From Mycobacterium sp. 852002-51057_SCH5723018 (GTDB lineage Bacteria > Actinomycetota > Actinomycetes > Mycobacteriales > Mycobacteriaceae): DNA of 64,000 nt. The DNA is taken from assembly GCF_001667035.1 (NCBI RefSeq), contig NZ_LZIR01000085.1:16625-80624 (forward strand). Reading direction: 5' to 3'. Position numbers and translations under genes: made by a program. The notes beneath the pieces are model-generated. The model saw nothing but the letters and a program-made list of their open reading frames with translations. It searched no databases and was not told the DNA's origin. This document shows positions 16,741-24,698 of this stretch, one piece after another (the first letter of the stretch is position 1; every line of letters starts with the position of its first letter).

Positions 16741-17403
16741 GTGCGCGTGCATGCGCAGATCGTGTTGTTCGACGGGTTCGACCCGCTCGATGTCATCGCC
16801 CCGTTCGAAATACTTTGCGCGGGCAGCGACGCGGTGGGCGGCGATCTCGTCGTGGAGCTGGTTTCGGCCGAGGGCCAGCGCGAAGTCGTCAGCGGCACCC
16901 GACGTTTGGTGCTCGCGGCGGCCGCTCGGCTGGACGCGGCCAGACCGGGGTATGTGGTGGTTCCGGGTGCCAGCGGGCCGATCGCCGGGGATCCCGACGA
17001 CGGGGTTGTGACGATCCCGGTGCTGCTGGCCCGGGCAGCCGAGACGGCGCTGACGCCGTTGATGCGCGAGGCGTTCGACAATCCCGCGGTCACCGTGGCG
17101 ACCGTTTGCGGCGGCTCGGTGGCGTTGGCCATGAGCGGGCTGATCGAGGGCCGCCACGCGGTCACCCATCACCTCGGCATGGACCTCCTCGAGGCGACCG
17201 GAGTGCACTCCGTGCGGGCGCGGGTGGTCGACGACGGCGACCTGATCAGCGCCGGTGGGGTCACGTCCGGCCTGGACCTGGCGCTGTATCTGTTGGAGCG
17301 CTCCTACGGGCCGAGGATCGCGCGCGCCGTCGAGCAACTGTTCGAGTACGAACGCCGCGGCACGGTGTGGAAGCCGGCCGGGCGCGAACCAGTGGAGGTT
17401 TGA
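16741..17403 (+). CDS. DJ-1/PfpI family protein
   Basis: A 220-residue stand-alone glutamine-amidotransferase-like (DJ-1/PfpI) protein. It begins AQIVLFDGFDPLDVIAPFEI and carries the nucleophile-elbow motif TVCGGSVALA, followed by VTHHLGMDLL. Relatives include isocyanide hydratase and GlxA sensor domains. The GTG at 16741 is the start used here. Its stop abuts the ATG of the next small gene, so both are one transcript. It is divergent from the GlxA-type regulator. Confidence 0.82.
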   Translation: MRVHAQIVLFDGFDPLDVIAPFEILCAGSDAVGGDLVVELVSAEGQREVVSGTRRLVLAAAARLDAARPGYVVVPGASGPIAGDPDDGVVTIPVLLARAAETALTPLMREAFDNPAVTVATVCGGSVALAMSGLIEGRHAVTHHLGMDLLEATGVHSVRARVVDDGDLISAGGVTSGLDLALYLLERSYGPRIARAVEQLFEYERRGTVWKPAGREPVEV

Positions 17404-17700
17404 ATGAGCGTGTTCGGCGATTGGGACGTGACGATCAAGACGCCGATCGGCTCTCTGGCGGTCCGCTACAGCTTCAGACAGACCGTTGACGGCGCCGTCG
17501 GCACGGCCACCTACAAGGGTGACACCGTTGCGCTGCAGGACATCTGGATCGACCGGGACCGGGTGACCTGGCGGCAGAATGTGACGCGACCGATGCGCCT
17601 CAACTTGGCTTTCGATGTGATCCTCGACGGCGACACGCTGGCCGGCCACTCCCGAGCCGGTCGGCTGCCACGGTCCGCCGTGGCCGGCAAGCGACTCTAA
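17404..17700 (+). CDS. Small conserved-looking protein of unknown function
   Basis: A 98-residue protein whose ATG directly follows the stop of the DJ-1/PfpI gene, indicating translational coupling. The sequence alternates hydrophobic and polar residues (DWDVTIKTPIGSLAVRYSF, then GTATYKGDTVALQDIWIDRD), which suggests a small beta-barrel. I do not recognise the family. Its partner gene suggests a shared small-molecule role. Confidence 0.6.
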   Translation: MSVFGDWDVTIKTPIGSLAVRYSFRQTVDGAVGTATYKGDTVALQDIWIDRDRVTWRQNVTRPMRLNLAFDVILDGDTLAGHSRAGRLPRSAVAGKRL

Positions 17701-17957
17701 GGGGTGTTCGGCCTGACGCGCCGCTCCCGCAGCAGCCGGGCGATTCCCAGCACCGCCAGCACCCCGGCGGCCGTCACCAGCAGCATGGTCAGCAACAGCA
17801 GCTGCGGGTTATAGACCAGCGACGTCGTGGCAGGCTGCCCGTCGGCGATGGGCGCCACGCCGCGAATGTGGCGCGCGTGCAACCAGCTCACGGCCCCGCC
17901 GACCAGCGCGGCGCAGGCCAGGCCCAGTTCGACCAGGGCGCGGAATCGGGCCATCAT
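17697..17957 (-). CDS. Two-helix membrane protein, Rv0514-like
   Basis: An 86-residue protein with two transmembrane segments, ALVELGLACAALVGGAVSWL near the start and LLLLTMLLVTAAGVLAVLGI near the end. A short extracytoplasmic loop joins them and the tail is basic (LLRERRVRP). It is the last gene of the haem cluster, sharing ATGA with the upstream membrane-protein gene. Function unknown; its constant position after hemB suggests a link to haem or membrane homeostasis. Confidence 0.75.
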   Translation of the reverse strand: MMARFRALVELGLACAALVGGAVSWLHARHIRGVAPIADGQPATTSLVYNPQLLLLTMLLVTAAGVLAVLGIARLLRERRVRPNTP

Positions 17958-18502
17958 TGCGACGGTCCGTCGTCGTAGCGGTCGTCGTCGGCCACGTCGG
18001 ACCGGGCGGGCTCGACCCGCTCTTGGACCAGGGGGGTCAGCGCGGCCCGCAGCTGACGGTGATTGCGCGCCCAGGCCTGCGCCACGCGACCCCCGGTCAG
18101 CTTGAGGCCGATGCCGATCCGCCCGCGCGGGACGCCGACCAACTCGCCGAGCGCGCGCGCCGACTGCCACCGCGCCAGCTCCTTGCCCGACGCCTCGTGA
18201 TGCTCGGGCTCCGGGTAAACCTTGACGATCTCGCGGACCAGGATGGTTTCGGTGCCCTCACGCAGGGCGTCCTCGGTCAGTTCGACCGAGACGTGGATCC
18301 GTGCCGCCTTGACCTGCAATCCCACGAACGCCGCCACCAGCACCAGGAAGATCAGCGGGACCACGAACGACACCGGGGCACCGCTCCAGACCTCGATCAG
18401 GATCATGGACCCGGCCGACGCCGGGCCCAGCGCCACCCACCACCAACTGGCGCCCGGCTCGTAGAACAACCGCCGTTCTTCGGCGCCCCTCGCTGTCGTC
18501 AT
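17954..18502 (-). CDS. Membrane protein downstream of hemB, Rv0513-like
   Basis: A 182-residue protein, the same length I remember for Rv0513. The N-terminal part holds two hydrophobic segments (WWWVALGPASAGSMILIEVW and FVVPLIFLVLVAAFVGLQV). A cytoplasmic soluble domain of about 110 residues follows. ATG 18502 overlaps the hemB stop as ATGA; the longer upstream frame lies inside hemB. The arrangement resembles DUF3093-like proteins, but I am not sure. Function unknown. Confidence 0.75.
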   Translation of the reverse strand: MTTARGAEERRLFYEPGASWWWVALGPASAGSMILIEVWSGAPVSFVVPLIFLVLVAAFVGLQVKAARIHVSVELTEDALREGTETILVREIVKVYPEPEHHEASGKELARWQSARALGELVGVPRGRIGIGLKLTGGRVAQAWARNHRQLRAALTPLVQERVEPARSDVADDDRYDDGPSQ

Positions 18503-19488
18503 CGCAGCCAGCCTGCCGCCTCGGCGGCCCAATAGGTGAGCACGATATCGGCGCCGGCGCGCCGGATGCTCGTCAGGGACTCCAGCGCGGCGGCGCGCCC
18601 GTCGATCCAATTGTTCGCGGCCGCAGCGCAAATCATCGCGTACTCCCCCGAGACCTGATAGGCGGCCACCGGCACCGGCGAAATCGCGGCCGCCGCAGAC
18701 ACAACGTCCAGATAACCCAAAGCGGGTTTGACCATGAGGAGGTCGGCGCCCTCGTCGAGATCCAGCCGGATCTCGCGCAGCGCCTCGCGGAAGTTGCCCG
18801 GCTCCTGCTGGTAGGTGCGCCGGTCCCCGGACAGGCTGGAACTCACCGCTTCCCGGAACGGGCCGTAGAACGCCGAGGCGAACTTCGCGGCGTAGGCCAG
18901 GATCACGACGTCGGCGTAGCCGGCGGCGTCCAGGCCATCGCGGATCGCGGCCACCTGACCGTCCATCATCCCGCTCGGCCCGACCACGTGGGCGCCCGAT
19001 TCCGCCTGTGCCACAGCCAGTTTGACGTATCGGGCCAAGGTGGCGTCGTTGTCGACCCGGCCCCGGGCGTCCAGGACCCCGCAGTGCCCGTGGTCGGTGA
19101 ACTCATCCAGGCAGGTGTCGGCCATCAACACCGTGGCGTCGCCGAGATCCTTGGCCAGGTCGCGGAGCGCGACGTTGAGGATGCCGTCGGGGTCGGTGCC
19201 GGCCGAGCCTGTCGAGTCCTTGTCGTCGTCGCGGGGCACACCGAACAGCATCAGCCCGCCGACCCCGGCGGTCACGGCATCGGCGGCGGCGCTGCGCAGC
19301 GAATCCCGGGTGTGCTGAACCACGTTCGGCATCGACGGGATCGGCCGCGGTTCGTCGATTCCATCGGCGACGAACATCGGCAGCACCAAATGCCTTGGCT
19401 CCAGCGATGTTTGCGCCACCAAGCGACGCACGGCCGGTGTAGAGCGGAGCCGGCGGGGGCGCTGCCGCGGATAGGCGCTCATGCTCAT
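18499..19488 (-). CDS. hemB: Delta-aminolevulinic acid dehydratase (porphobilinogen synthase)
   Basis: A 329-residue HemB that condenses two 5-aminolevulinate molecules into porphobilinogen in the cytoplasm. The metal-site loop reads DTCLDEFTDHGHCG. The two active-site lysines are in LAYAAKFASAFYGPFREA and LLMVKPALGYLD, and the signature SPVPVAAYQVSGEYAM is intact. I chose ATG 19488 (MSMSAYPRQRPRRLRS) because the resulting protein has the standard mycobacterial length and opening. It overlaps the next gene by ATGA. Confidence 0.97.
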   Translation of the reverse strand: MSMSAYPRQRPRRLRSTPAVRRLVAQTSLEPRHLVLPMFVADGIDEPRPIPSMPNVVQHTRDSLRSAAADAVTAGVGGLMLFGVPRDDDKDSTGSAGTDPDGILNVALRDLAKDLGDATVLMADTCLDEFTDHGHCGVLDARGRVDNDATLARYVKLAVAQAESGAHVVGPSGMMDGQVAAIRDGLDAAGYADVVILAYAAKFASAFYGPFREAVSSSLSGDRRTYQQEPGNFREALREIRLDLDEGADLLMVKPALGYLDVVSAAAAISPVPVAAYQVSGEYAMICAAAANNWIDGRAAALESLTSIRRAGADIVLTYWAAEAAGWLR

Positions 19489-19570
19489 TCGTAACCGCGA
19501 GCGTGCGCAGAATGCCAGCCCCGACGGCGTGTCGGTGTACAAACACGCACGCTCGCCTGCCCGGCGACCA

Positions 19571-21232
19571 TTAGCGCCTGCGGCTCTTCTTGCGCGGCGG
19601 TGGCAGCGCACCCTCGGCGCGTAGCCGCGCGGCGTGTTCGGCCAGGGCGTCGACCAGCGGGCCGACGGCGGCGGTATCGGGCTGGACGTCCACCCGCAGG
19701 CCGAACTCGGCGGCGGTCTCGGCGGTCTTGGGGCCGATGCACGCGATGATCGTCCGCGCGTGCGGCTTGCCGGCGATGCCGACCAGGTTGCGCACGGTCG
19801 AGCTGGAGGTGAAGCACACCGCGTCGAAGCCGCCCGTCTTGATCATCTCGCGGGTGGCCGCCGGCGGCGGCGCGGCACGCACCGTCCGGTAGGCGGTGAC
19901 GTCCTCGATCTCCCAGCCGCGCTCGCGCAGCCCCTCGGCCAGCGTCTCGGTGGCGATGTCGGCCCGCGGCAGCAGGACCCGATTCACCGGGTCGAAAACG
20001 CTGTCGTAGGGCGGGAAGTCGTCGAGCAGGCCCAGCGAGGACTGCTCCCCGGCCGGCACCAGCTCGGGGCTGATCCCGAAGGCACGCACCCGGTCGGCCG
20101 TCGATTCGCCCACGCAGGCGATCTTGACCCCGGAGAACGCACGGGCGTCCAGGCCGAACTCGCCGAACTTCTCCCACACCGCGCGCACCGCGTTGGTGGA
20201 GGTGAACACCACCCACTGGAAGCGGCCGTCGACCAGGCCCTTGACGGCCCGCTCCATCTGGGCGGGGCTGCGCGGCGGCTCGACGGCGATGGTCGGCACC
20301 TCGATCGGCTGCGCGCCGTAGGAGGTCAGCCGCTCGCTCATCTCGCCGGCCTGGTCCTTGGTGCGCGGCACCAACACGGTCCAGCCGTAGAGCGCGCGGC
20401 TTTCCCACCAGTTCAGCTTCGCCCTGCTGGCCACGGTCTTGCCGATGGTCACCACCAGCGGCCCGGTCAGGGGACCGGCCGGGTCGGCGCCGCCGAGCAC
20501 GGCCGGATCGGTCAGCCCTTGCAGCGTGGTTTCGACCGAGCGCTGCTGGCAGGTGGTGCCCTGAGCGGTCACCACGCAGGGGGTGGCCTCGGCCAGCTCG
20601 TGGTCGATCAGGGCGCGGGCCGCGTCGGGCAGGTGCGACGCGGTGGCCTGCAGTATCAGCGGGCCGGGAGCCGCGGCCAGCGCGTCGAAGTCCACGTCGC
20701 CGCGGACGTCGGCAACCGTGTGCGACGAGCCCAGCGGCAGCCCCGCGTAGGTCGGGACGGCGGTGGTGGCGGCCAGGCCGGGCACGATCTCGATGTGCAG
20801 GTGACTGCGCGCCACGGCGTTCACCTCGGTGATGACCGCGTCGACCGTGAGCGGGTCACCGGACACCAGGCGCACCACATCGACACCCGAACGGGCCTCG
20901 GCCACAAGGGTTTTGGCGACTTCGGCCGGCTCGCCCAGCGCGGGGCGGACGTCGGGACCGGCGGAGATCACCGCGGGCGCGGCCTGGCCGGTGTCGCCCT
21001 CGGCGGCCCCGTCGGCGCTGCCGTCCGGACCGGCGGGCGCCGGGCCGGAGACCGGCGGCAGGTCCTTGCCGATCAGCGCCAGCACCGGCTCCGGCACGTC
21101 GGGGTCGGTGAACACCAGCGCGGCGTTGGTCAGCACCGCCGCGGCCCGCGTGGTCAACAACCCCGGATCACCCGGGCCGGAGCCCACGAACGTGATGCGG
21201 CCCGGTCTCGGCTTGCGCCCTCGCGTCGTCAT
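19571..21232 (-). CDS. hemD: Fused uroporphyrinogen-III methyltransferase-like / uroporphyrinogen-III synthase
   Basis: A 553-residue fusion. Residues 10-270 resemble the SAM-dependent uroporphyrinogen-III C-methyltransferase, with the SAM-binding opening VGSGPGDPGLLTTRAA and VRLVSGDPL. An Ala/Gly/Pro-rich insertion interrupts it at about residues 65-105. Residues 285-535 are uroporphyrinogen-III synthase, ending with CFTSSSTVRNLVG and CIGPKTAETAAEFG. The enzyme closes the tetrapyrrole ring with inversion of ring D and may feed siroheme or cobalamin synthesis. ATG 21232 follows a GGGAG site. The C-terminus is strongly basic (RKKSRRR). Confidence 0.95.
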   Translation of the reverse strand: MTTRGRKPRPGRITFVGSGPGDPGLLTTRAAAVLTNAALVFTDPDVPEPVLALIGKDLPPVSGPAPAGPDGSADGAAEGDTGQAAPAVISAGPDVRPALGEPAEVAKTLVAEARSGVDVVRLVSGDPLTVDAVITEVNAVARSHLHIEIVPGLAATTAVPTYAGLPLGSSHTVADVRGDVDFDALAAAPGPLILQATASHLPDAARALIDHELAEATPCVVTAQGTTCQQRSVETTLQGLTDPAVLGGADPAGPLTGPLVVTIGKTVASRAKLNWWESRALYGWTVLVPRTKDQAGEMSERLTSYGAQPIEVPTIAVEPPRSPAQMERAVKGLVDGRFQWVVFTSTNAVRAVWEKFGEFGLDARAFSGVKIACVGESTADRVRAFGISPELVPAGEQSSLGLLDDFPPYDSVFDPVNRVLLPRADIATETLAEGLRERGWEIEDVTAYRTVRAAPPPAATREMIKTGGFDAVCFTSSSTVRNLVGIAGKPHARTIIACIGPKTAETAAEFGLRVDVQPDTAAVGPLVDALAEHAARLRAEGALPPPRKKSRRR

Positions 21233-21272
21233 TGTCGCTCCCAAGTCTTTCCTATTCGGCCCTATTTCAGCG

Positions 21273-22220
21273 TCATTCTTTTCTCGCGCGCGGGTCTTCC
21301 CGTGCCGCCGACATCAGCTCCCGCGCCCCCAGCTCGAACAGCTCCGCGGCGACCGAGAGCCCCAGCTCTCGTGCCCGACCGGGAGAGCCGATGCCGGACG
21401 CGCGGATCACGTCGGACCCGTCCAGCGCCGCCACGCAGCCGCGCAGCGACAGCTCTTCGAAGACGCGGCCATCCTCATCAATGGACTCGACCACCTCGGC
21501 GATCGCGCCCACCGGTGCGGAGCAACCCGCCTCCAGTTCGGCCAACAGGGCTCGCTCCGCGGTGACCGACGCGCGCGTGTCGGCGTCGTCCAACTCCGCC
21601 AGCACCGCCGCCAACTCATCGCCGGCGCGGCATTCGACGGCGAGAGCGCCCTGAGCTGGTGCTGGCAACATCTGCACCGGCTCTAGCGTCTCGGTGACAT
21701 CGTCGAGGCGTCCCAGCCGGGCCAGGCCGGCCCGGGCCACCACGATCGCGTCAAGATCACCACTGCTTACCCTGTTCAACCTGGTATCTAGGTTGCCTCG
21801 TAGGGGGCGGATTTCCAAACCGAGACCCAATGCTCTAAGCTGTGCCGCCCGCCGTGGGGACGAGGTGCCCACCAGCGAACCCGGCGGCAATTCCCCCAGC
21901 ACCAGCCCGTCGCGGGCCACCACCGCATCGCGGGGGTCGTTGCGCGGCGGTATCGCCGCGATCGTGAACCTCGGGTCGTCGGCGGTTGGCAAATCCTTGT
22001 GCGAGTGCACCGCGGCGTCGACGCGGCCGTCTTCGATGGCCTCCCGCAGCGCGGTGGTGAAGGCGCCCACACCCAGGGTTTGGATCGGCGCCGACGAGCG
22101 GTCGCCGGCGGTGGTGATGGTCACCAGCTCGGCGGGGTGGCCGTTGGCGATGAGGGCGTCTCTGACGACGCCTGCCTGGGTGGTGGCCAACAGGCTGCCC
22201 CGCGTGCCTATCCGGATCAC
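21273..22220 (-). CDS. hemC: Porphobilinogen deaminase (hydroxymethylbilane synthase)
   Basis: A 315-residue HemC that polymerises four porphobilinogens. The dipyrromethane cofactor cysteine lies in ELEAGCSAPVGA, and the substrate-binding segments VDAAVHSHKDLP and VGTSSPRRAAQL are intact. GTG 22220, giving VIRIGTRGSLL, matches the usual mycobacterial start. A TTG nine bases upstream is the alternative. It lies 13 bases after hemA and 40 before hemD. Confidence 0.97.
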   Translation of the reverse strand: MIRIGTRGSLLATTQAGVVRDALIANGHPAELVTITTAGDRSSAPIQTLGVGAFTTALREAIEDGRVDAAVHSHKDLPTADDPRFTIAAIPPRNDPRDAVVARDGLVLGELPPGSLVGTSSPRRAAQLRALGLGLEIRPLRGNLDTRLNRVSSGDLDAIVVARAGLARLGRLDDVTETLEPVQMLPAPAQGALAVECRAGDELAAVLAELDDADTRASVTAERALLAELEAGCSAPVGAIAEVVESIDEDGRVFEELSLRGCVAALDGSDVIRASGIGSPGRARELGLSVAAELFELGARELMSAAREDPRARKE

Positions 22221-22233
22221 GTGCGCCAATCAG

Positions 22234-23622
22234 CTACTCGCCGGACTGTTGCGGGTTTCCCGCGTCGAATCCTGTTGACACAACTGGCAATTCGCCGGCA
22301 GCGACGGCGGCTACGGAGTCTATGGCGGTCTGGTCGAGCTCGAAGAGTTCGCGCAGCGCCTCGGCGTAGCTGTCACCGCCGGGCGCGCTGGCGAGCTGCT
22401 TGATCCGCACGGTAGGCGCGTGCAGCAGCTTGTCCACCACCCGCCGCACGGTGCGGGCGACCTCCTCGCGCTGGTCGCTCTGAAGGCCCGGCAGCCGGTT
22501 GTCCAGGCGCAACAGCTCCGCCTCGACGACGTCGGCGGCGCGCTGGCGCAGCGCGGTCACCGTCGGGGTGACCTCGGCCATCCGCTGGCCCGCCAGGTAG
22601 CTGGCAACTTCGGCCGCCACGATGTGGCGCGCGGCGTCGACATCGCTGGCCGCCGCATGCGCCGACGGTTCGTGCTGGACGCGTTGCACGTCGACGACCC
22701 AGACGCCGGGCAGCCCGGCTACCGCCGGGTCGACGTCGCGCGGCATGCCCAGGTCGCAGATCACCAAAGGGTGCGCGGCCTCATCAACGTCCGAGCGGCG
22801 GGCCGCGGCCAGCGCGTGGTGCACATCGGCCAGCGAAACCACCGGGCTGACCGCCCCGGTGCAGCTGACCACGACGTCGGCGCCCGCCAGGGCGTCGGGC
22901 AGCCGGTCGAGCGTCAACGCCTCGGCGTGCGCTCCGGATTCACGGATCTTGCGGGCCAGCCGCTGCGCCCGGGACAGGGAGCGGTTGAGCACCTGGATGT
23001 GCTCGATGCCGGCGCGGGTCAGGTGCCCCGCCGACAGCGCGCCCATCGCCCCGGCGCCGATGACCACGCCGTTCTTGCCGGCCAGTCCGCCGAGCCGGCG
23101 TTCGGCCATGCCCAGCGCGACCGACACCACCGAGGCGCCGGCGGCGTCGATGCCGGTCTCGGAATGCACCCGCTTGCCCACCGACAGCGCCCGCTGGGCC
23201 AGCTCGTGCAGCACCCGGCCGACGGTGCGGTTGGACTCGGCGGCGGCGTACGCGCGGCGCACCTGGCCCAAGACCTGCTGCTCGCCGATCACCGCCGAAT
23301 CTAGGCCGCTGGCAACGGCGAAGAGGTGCTCGACGGCGGCCTCGCTGTAGCGGACGTAGGCGTATTTGGTCAGGTCGCCCATCGACATTCCGGAGTGTTC
23401 CGACAGCACCTGCCCGACCACCGCCAACCCGCCGTGGAACGCGTCGACGACGGCGTAAACCTCGACCCGGTTGCATGTCGAGAGCACCATCGCCTCGGTG
23501 ACCAGCGGTGACTGCAACACTCGGTCGACGATCTTGATCTGATCGGATTCGTCGATGCTGAGTTGTTCCAGGACGGAGACCGGCGCACTGCGGTGCGAGA
23601 CCCCGAAGAGCAGGACGCTCAC
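22234..23622 (-). CDS. hemA: Glutamyl-tRNA reductase
   Basis: A 462-residue HemA, the first committed step of haem synthesis by the C5 pathway: it reduces glutamyl-tRNA to glutamate-1-semialdehyde. The catalytic cysteine lies in VLSTCNRVEVY. The specificity segment HLFAVASGLDSAVIGEQQVL and the NADPH loop VVIGAGAMGALSA are present, and the C-terminal dimerisation helices are complete. GTG 23622 (VSVLLFGVSHRSAP) is the standard mycobacterial start, so a frame open further upstream is not used. It is the first enzyme gene of the haem operon. Confidence 0.97.
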   Translation of the reverse strand: MSVLLFGVSHRSAPVSVLEQLSIDESDQIKIVDRVLQSPLVTEAMVLSTCNRVEVYAVVDAFHGGLAVVGQVLSEHSGMSMGDLTKYAYVRYSEAAVEHLFAVASGLDSAVIGEQQVLGQVRRAYAAAESNRTVGRVLHELAQRALSVGKRVHSETGIDAAGASVVSVALGMAERRLGGLAGKNGVVIGAGAMGALSAGHLTRAGIEHIQVLNRSLSRAQRLARKIRESGAHAEALTLDRLPDALAGADVVVSCTGAVSPVVSLADVHHALAAARRSDVDEAAHPLVICDLGMPRDVDPAVAGLPGVWVVDVQRVQHEPSAHAAASDVDAARHIVAAEVASYLAGQRMAEVTPTVTALRQRAADVVEAELLRLDNRLPGLQSDQREEVARTVRRVVDKLLHAPTVRIKQLASAPGGDSYAEALRELFELDQTAIDSVAAVAAGELPVVSTGFDAGNPQQSGE

Positions 23623-23715
23623 AGCAGCATCACCTGGCCAGCTCCCTTGCTTCCTCCAGTAACTGAACTGCTGTCCACGGTAAACGTTTATCAGCTGGGC
23701 TACCAAATAATTGAT

Positions 23716-24027
23716 CTACGTCACTGGCCCGCGCCGCGCTTCCCGGGCCCGCGTGGTCAGGGGGGCGAGATCCGCGCGCAACCGCGGTTCGTCGACGTCC
23801 CAGTAGCTGTGCTCACGGCCGTCCAGCAGGATCACCGGCAGGCGATCGCCGAACTCGGCCCGCAATCCGGGGTTGCCCGCCGACGCCGCCGCGTCGACGT
23901 CGGTCGCGGACAGCTCGAAGCCGAGCTCGCCGGCCAGCTCGGCCAGCCGGGCGTGCGCCCGCGCGCAGAGGGTGCAGCCCTCCCGGGTGAGCAGCTCTAC
24001 GCGCCGCCGGGTCGTTGGCTGGGTCAT
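23716..24027 (-). CDS. Glutaredoxin-like thiol-disulfide protein, Rv0508-like
   Basis: A 103-residue thioredoxin-fold protein with the redox motif CTLC near the N-terminus (LLTREGCTLCARAH) and the cis-proline segment LPVILLDG. It is the glutaredoxin-like DUF836 type found next to hemA in actinobacteria. ATG 24027 is chosen; a GTG two codons upstream is also possible. Haem synthesis proteins have active cysteines, which may explain the linkage, but this is inference. Confidence 0.85.
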   Translation of the reverse strand: MTQPTTRRRVELLTREGCTLCARAHARLAELAGELGFELSATDVDAAASAGNPGLRAEFGDRLPVILLDGREHSYWDVDEPRLRADLAPLTTRAREARRGPVT

Positions 24028-24100
24028 GGCCACCAGTGTGGCAGCGGCTGAGCGTCCCGGGTGAATTGTGGGACCGCCCTGAATTCACTAGCTTGCGGTT

Positions 24101-24412
24101 ATGGGCGCTGATGGGACGCTCCGCGTCGATCCCATGGTGATGCAGGAGTTTGCGGTCTCGCTTGGCGGTGCGGCCGAGCACCTGATGGCGGAGCTGGGGC
24201 AGCTCGATGACCAGGTGGGCCAGATGTTGGGCGGCTGGCGCGGGGCGTCGGGCGACGCGTACGGCTCGGCGTGGGAGCTGTGGCACAAGGGGGCCCGCGA
24301 GGTGCAGACGGGCCTGGCGATCTTGGCGCATCTGGTGGGGCAGGCCGGCGGCCTTTACGACCAGAACGAGGCGAGCGCCGCACAGGAGATGCGCGGGGTT
24401 TACCGTGGCTGA
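24101..24412 (+). CDS. WXG100-family (ESX) protein
   Basis: A 103-residue helical hairpin protein of WXG100 size. The turn motif is WRG at residues 46-48 (LGGWRGASG). After the second helix comes YDQNE at residues 86-90, which fits the YxxxD/E type VII secretion signal. Its 3' end overlaps the next WXG100 gene by 8 bases. It should form a heterodimer with that protein and be exported by an ESX system. It opens the toxin locus, suggesting that the pair helps target the large downstream protein to the secretion machine. No ESX ATPase or membrane gene is nearby. Confidence 0.85.
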   Translation: MGADGTLRVDPMVMQEFAVSLGGAAEHLMAELGQLDDQVGQMLGGWRGASGDAYGSAWELWHKGAREVQTGLAILAHLVGQAGGLYDQNEASAAQEMRGVYRG

Positions 24413-24695
24413 GGCGTTTCGCGTCGACCCCGAAGCGTTGGCCGATGCGGTGCAGCGGATGACCGAGTTTCAGCGCCGTGCCGAAGAGATGCTCGCCGAA
24501 ATCGATTCTCGGGTAAAGCGTTTGCATGGGGCCTGGACGGGGGAAGCCGCGGCGGCGCACGTCGAGGCCCATCAGCACTGGGCCCGCGGCGAGGCGATGA
24601 TGCGCGAGGCGTTGGCGAAGTTACGGACCGCGGGTGAGACCGCCCACCGCAACTACACCGGGGCGATGGCACAGAACCTGTCCATGTGGTCGTGA
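24405..24695 (+). CDS. WXG100-family (ESX) protein, second of the pair
   Basis: A 96-residue WXG100 protein with the turn motif WTG at residues 44-46 (LHGAWTGEAAAAH), flanked by two long amphipathic helices. The GTG at 24405 lies inside the end of the first WXG100 gene, giving an 8-base overlap and translational coupling. It lacks an obvious YxxxD/E tail, so the partner probably carries the export signal. The toxin-like gene begins 3 bases after its stop. Confidence 0.83.
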   Translation: MAEAFRVDPEALADAVQRMTEFQRRAEEMLAEIDSRVKRLHGAWTGEAAAAHVEAHQHWARGEAMMREALAKLRTAGETAHRNYTGAMAQNLSMWS

Positions 24696-24698
24696 GCC

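Noticed and set aside
19634..21565. A 643-codon plus-strand frame opposite hemD/hemC
   Set aside because: It is an antisense shadow of hemD with the Gly/His/Arg/Gln-rich composition typical of such frames.
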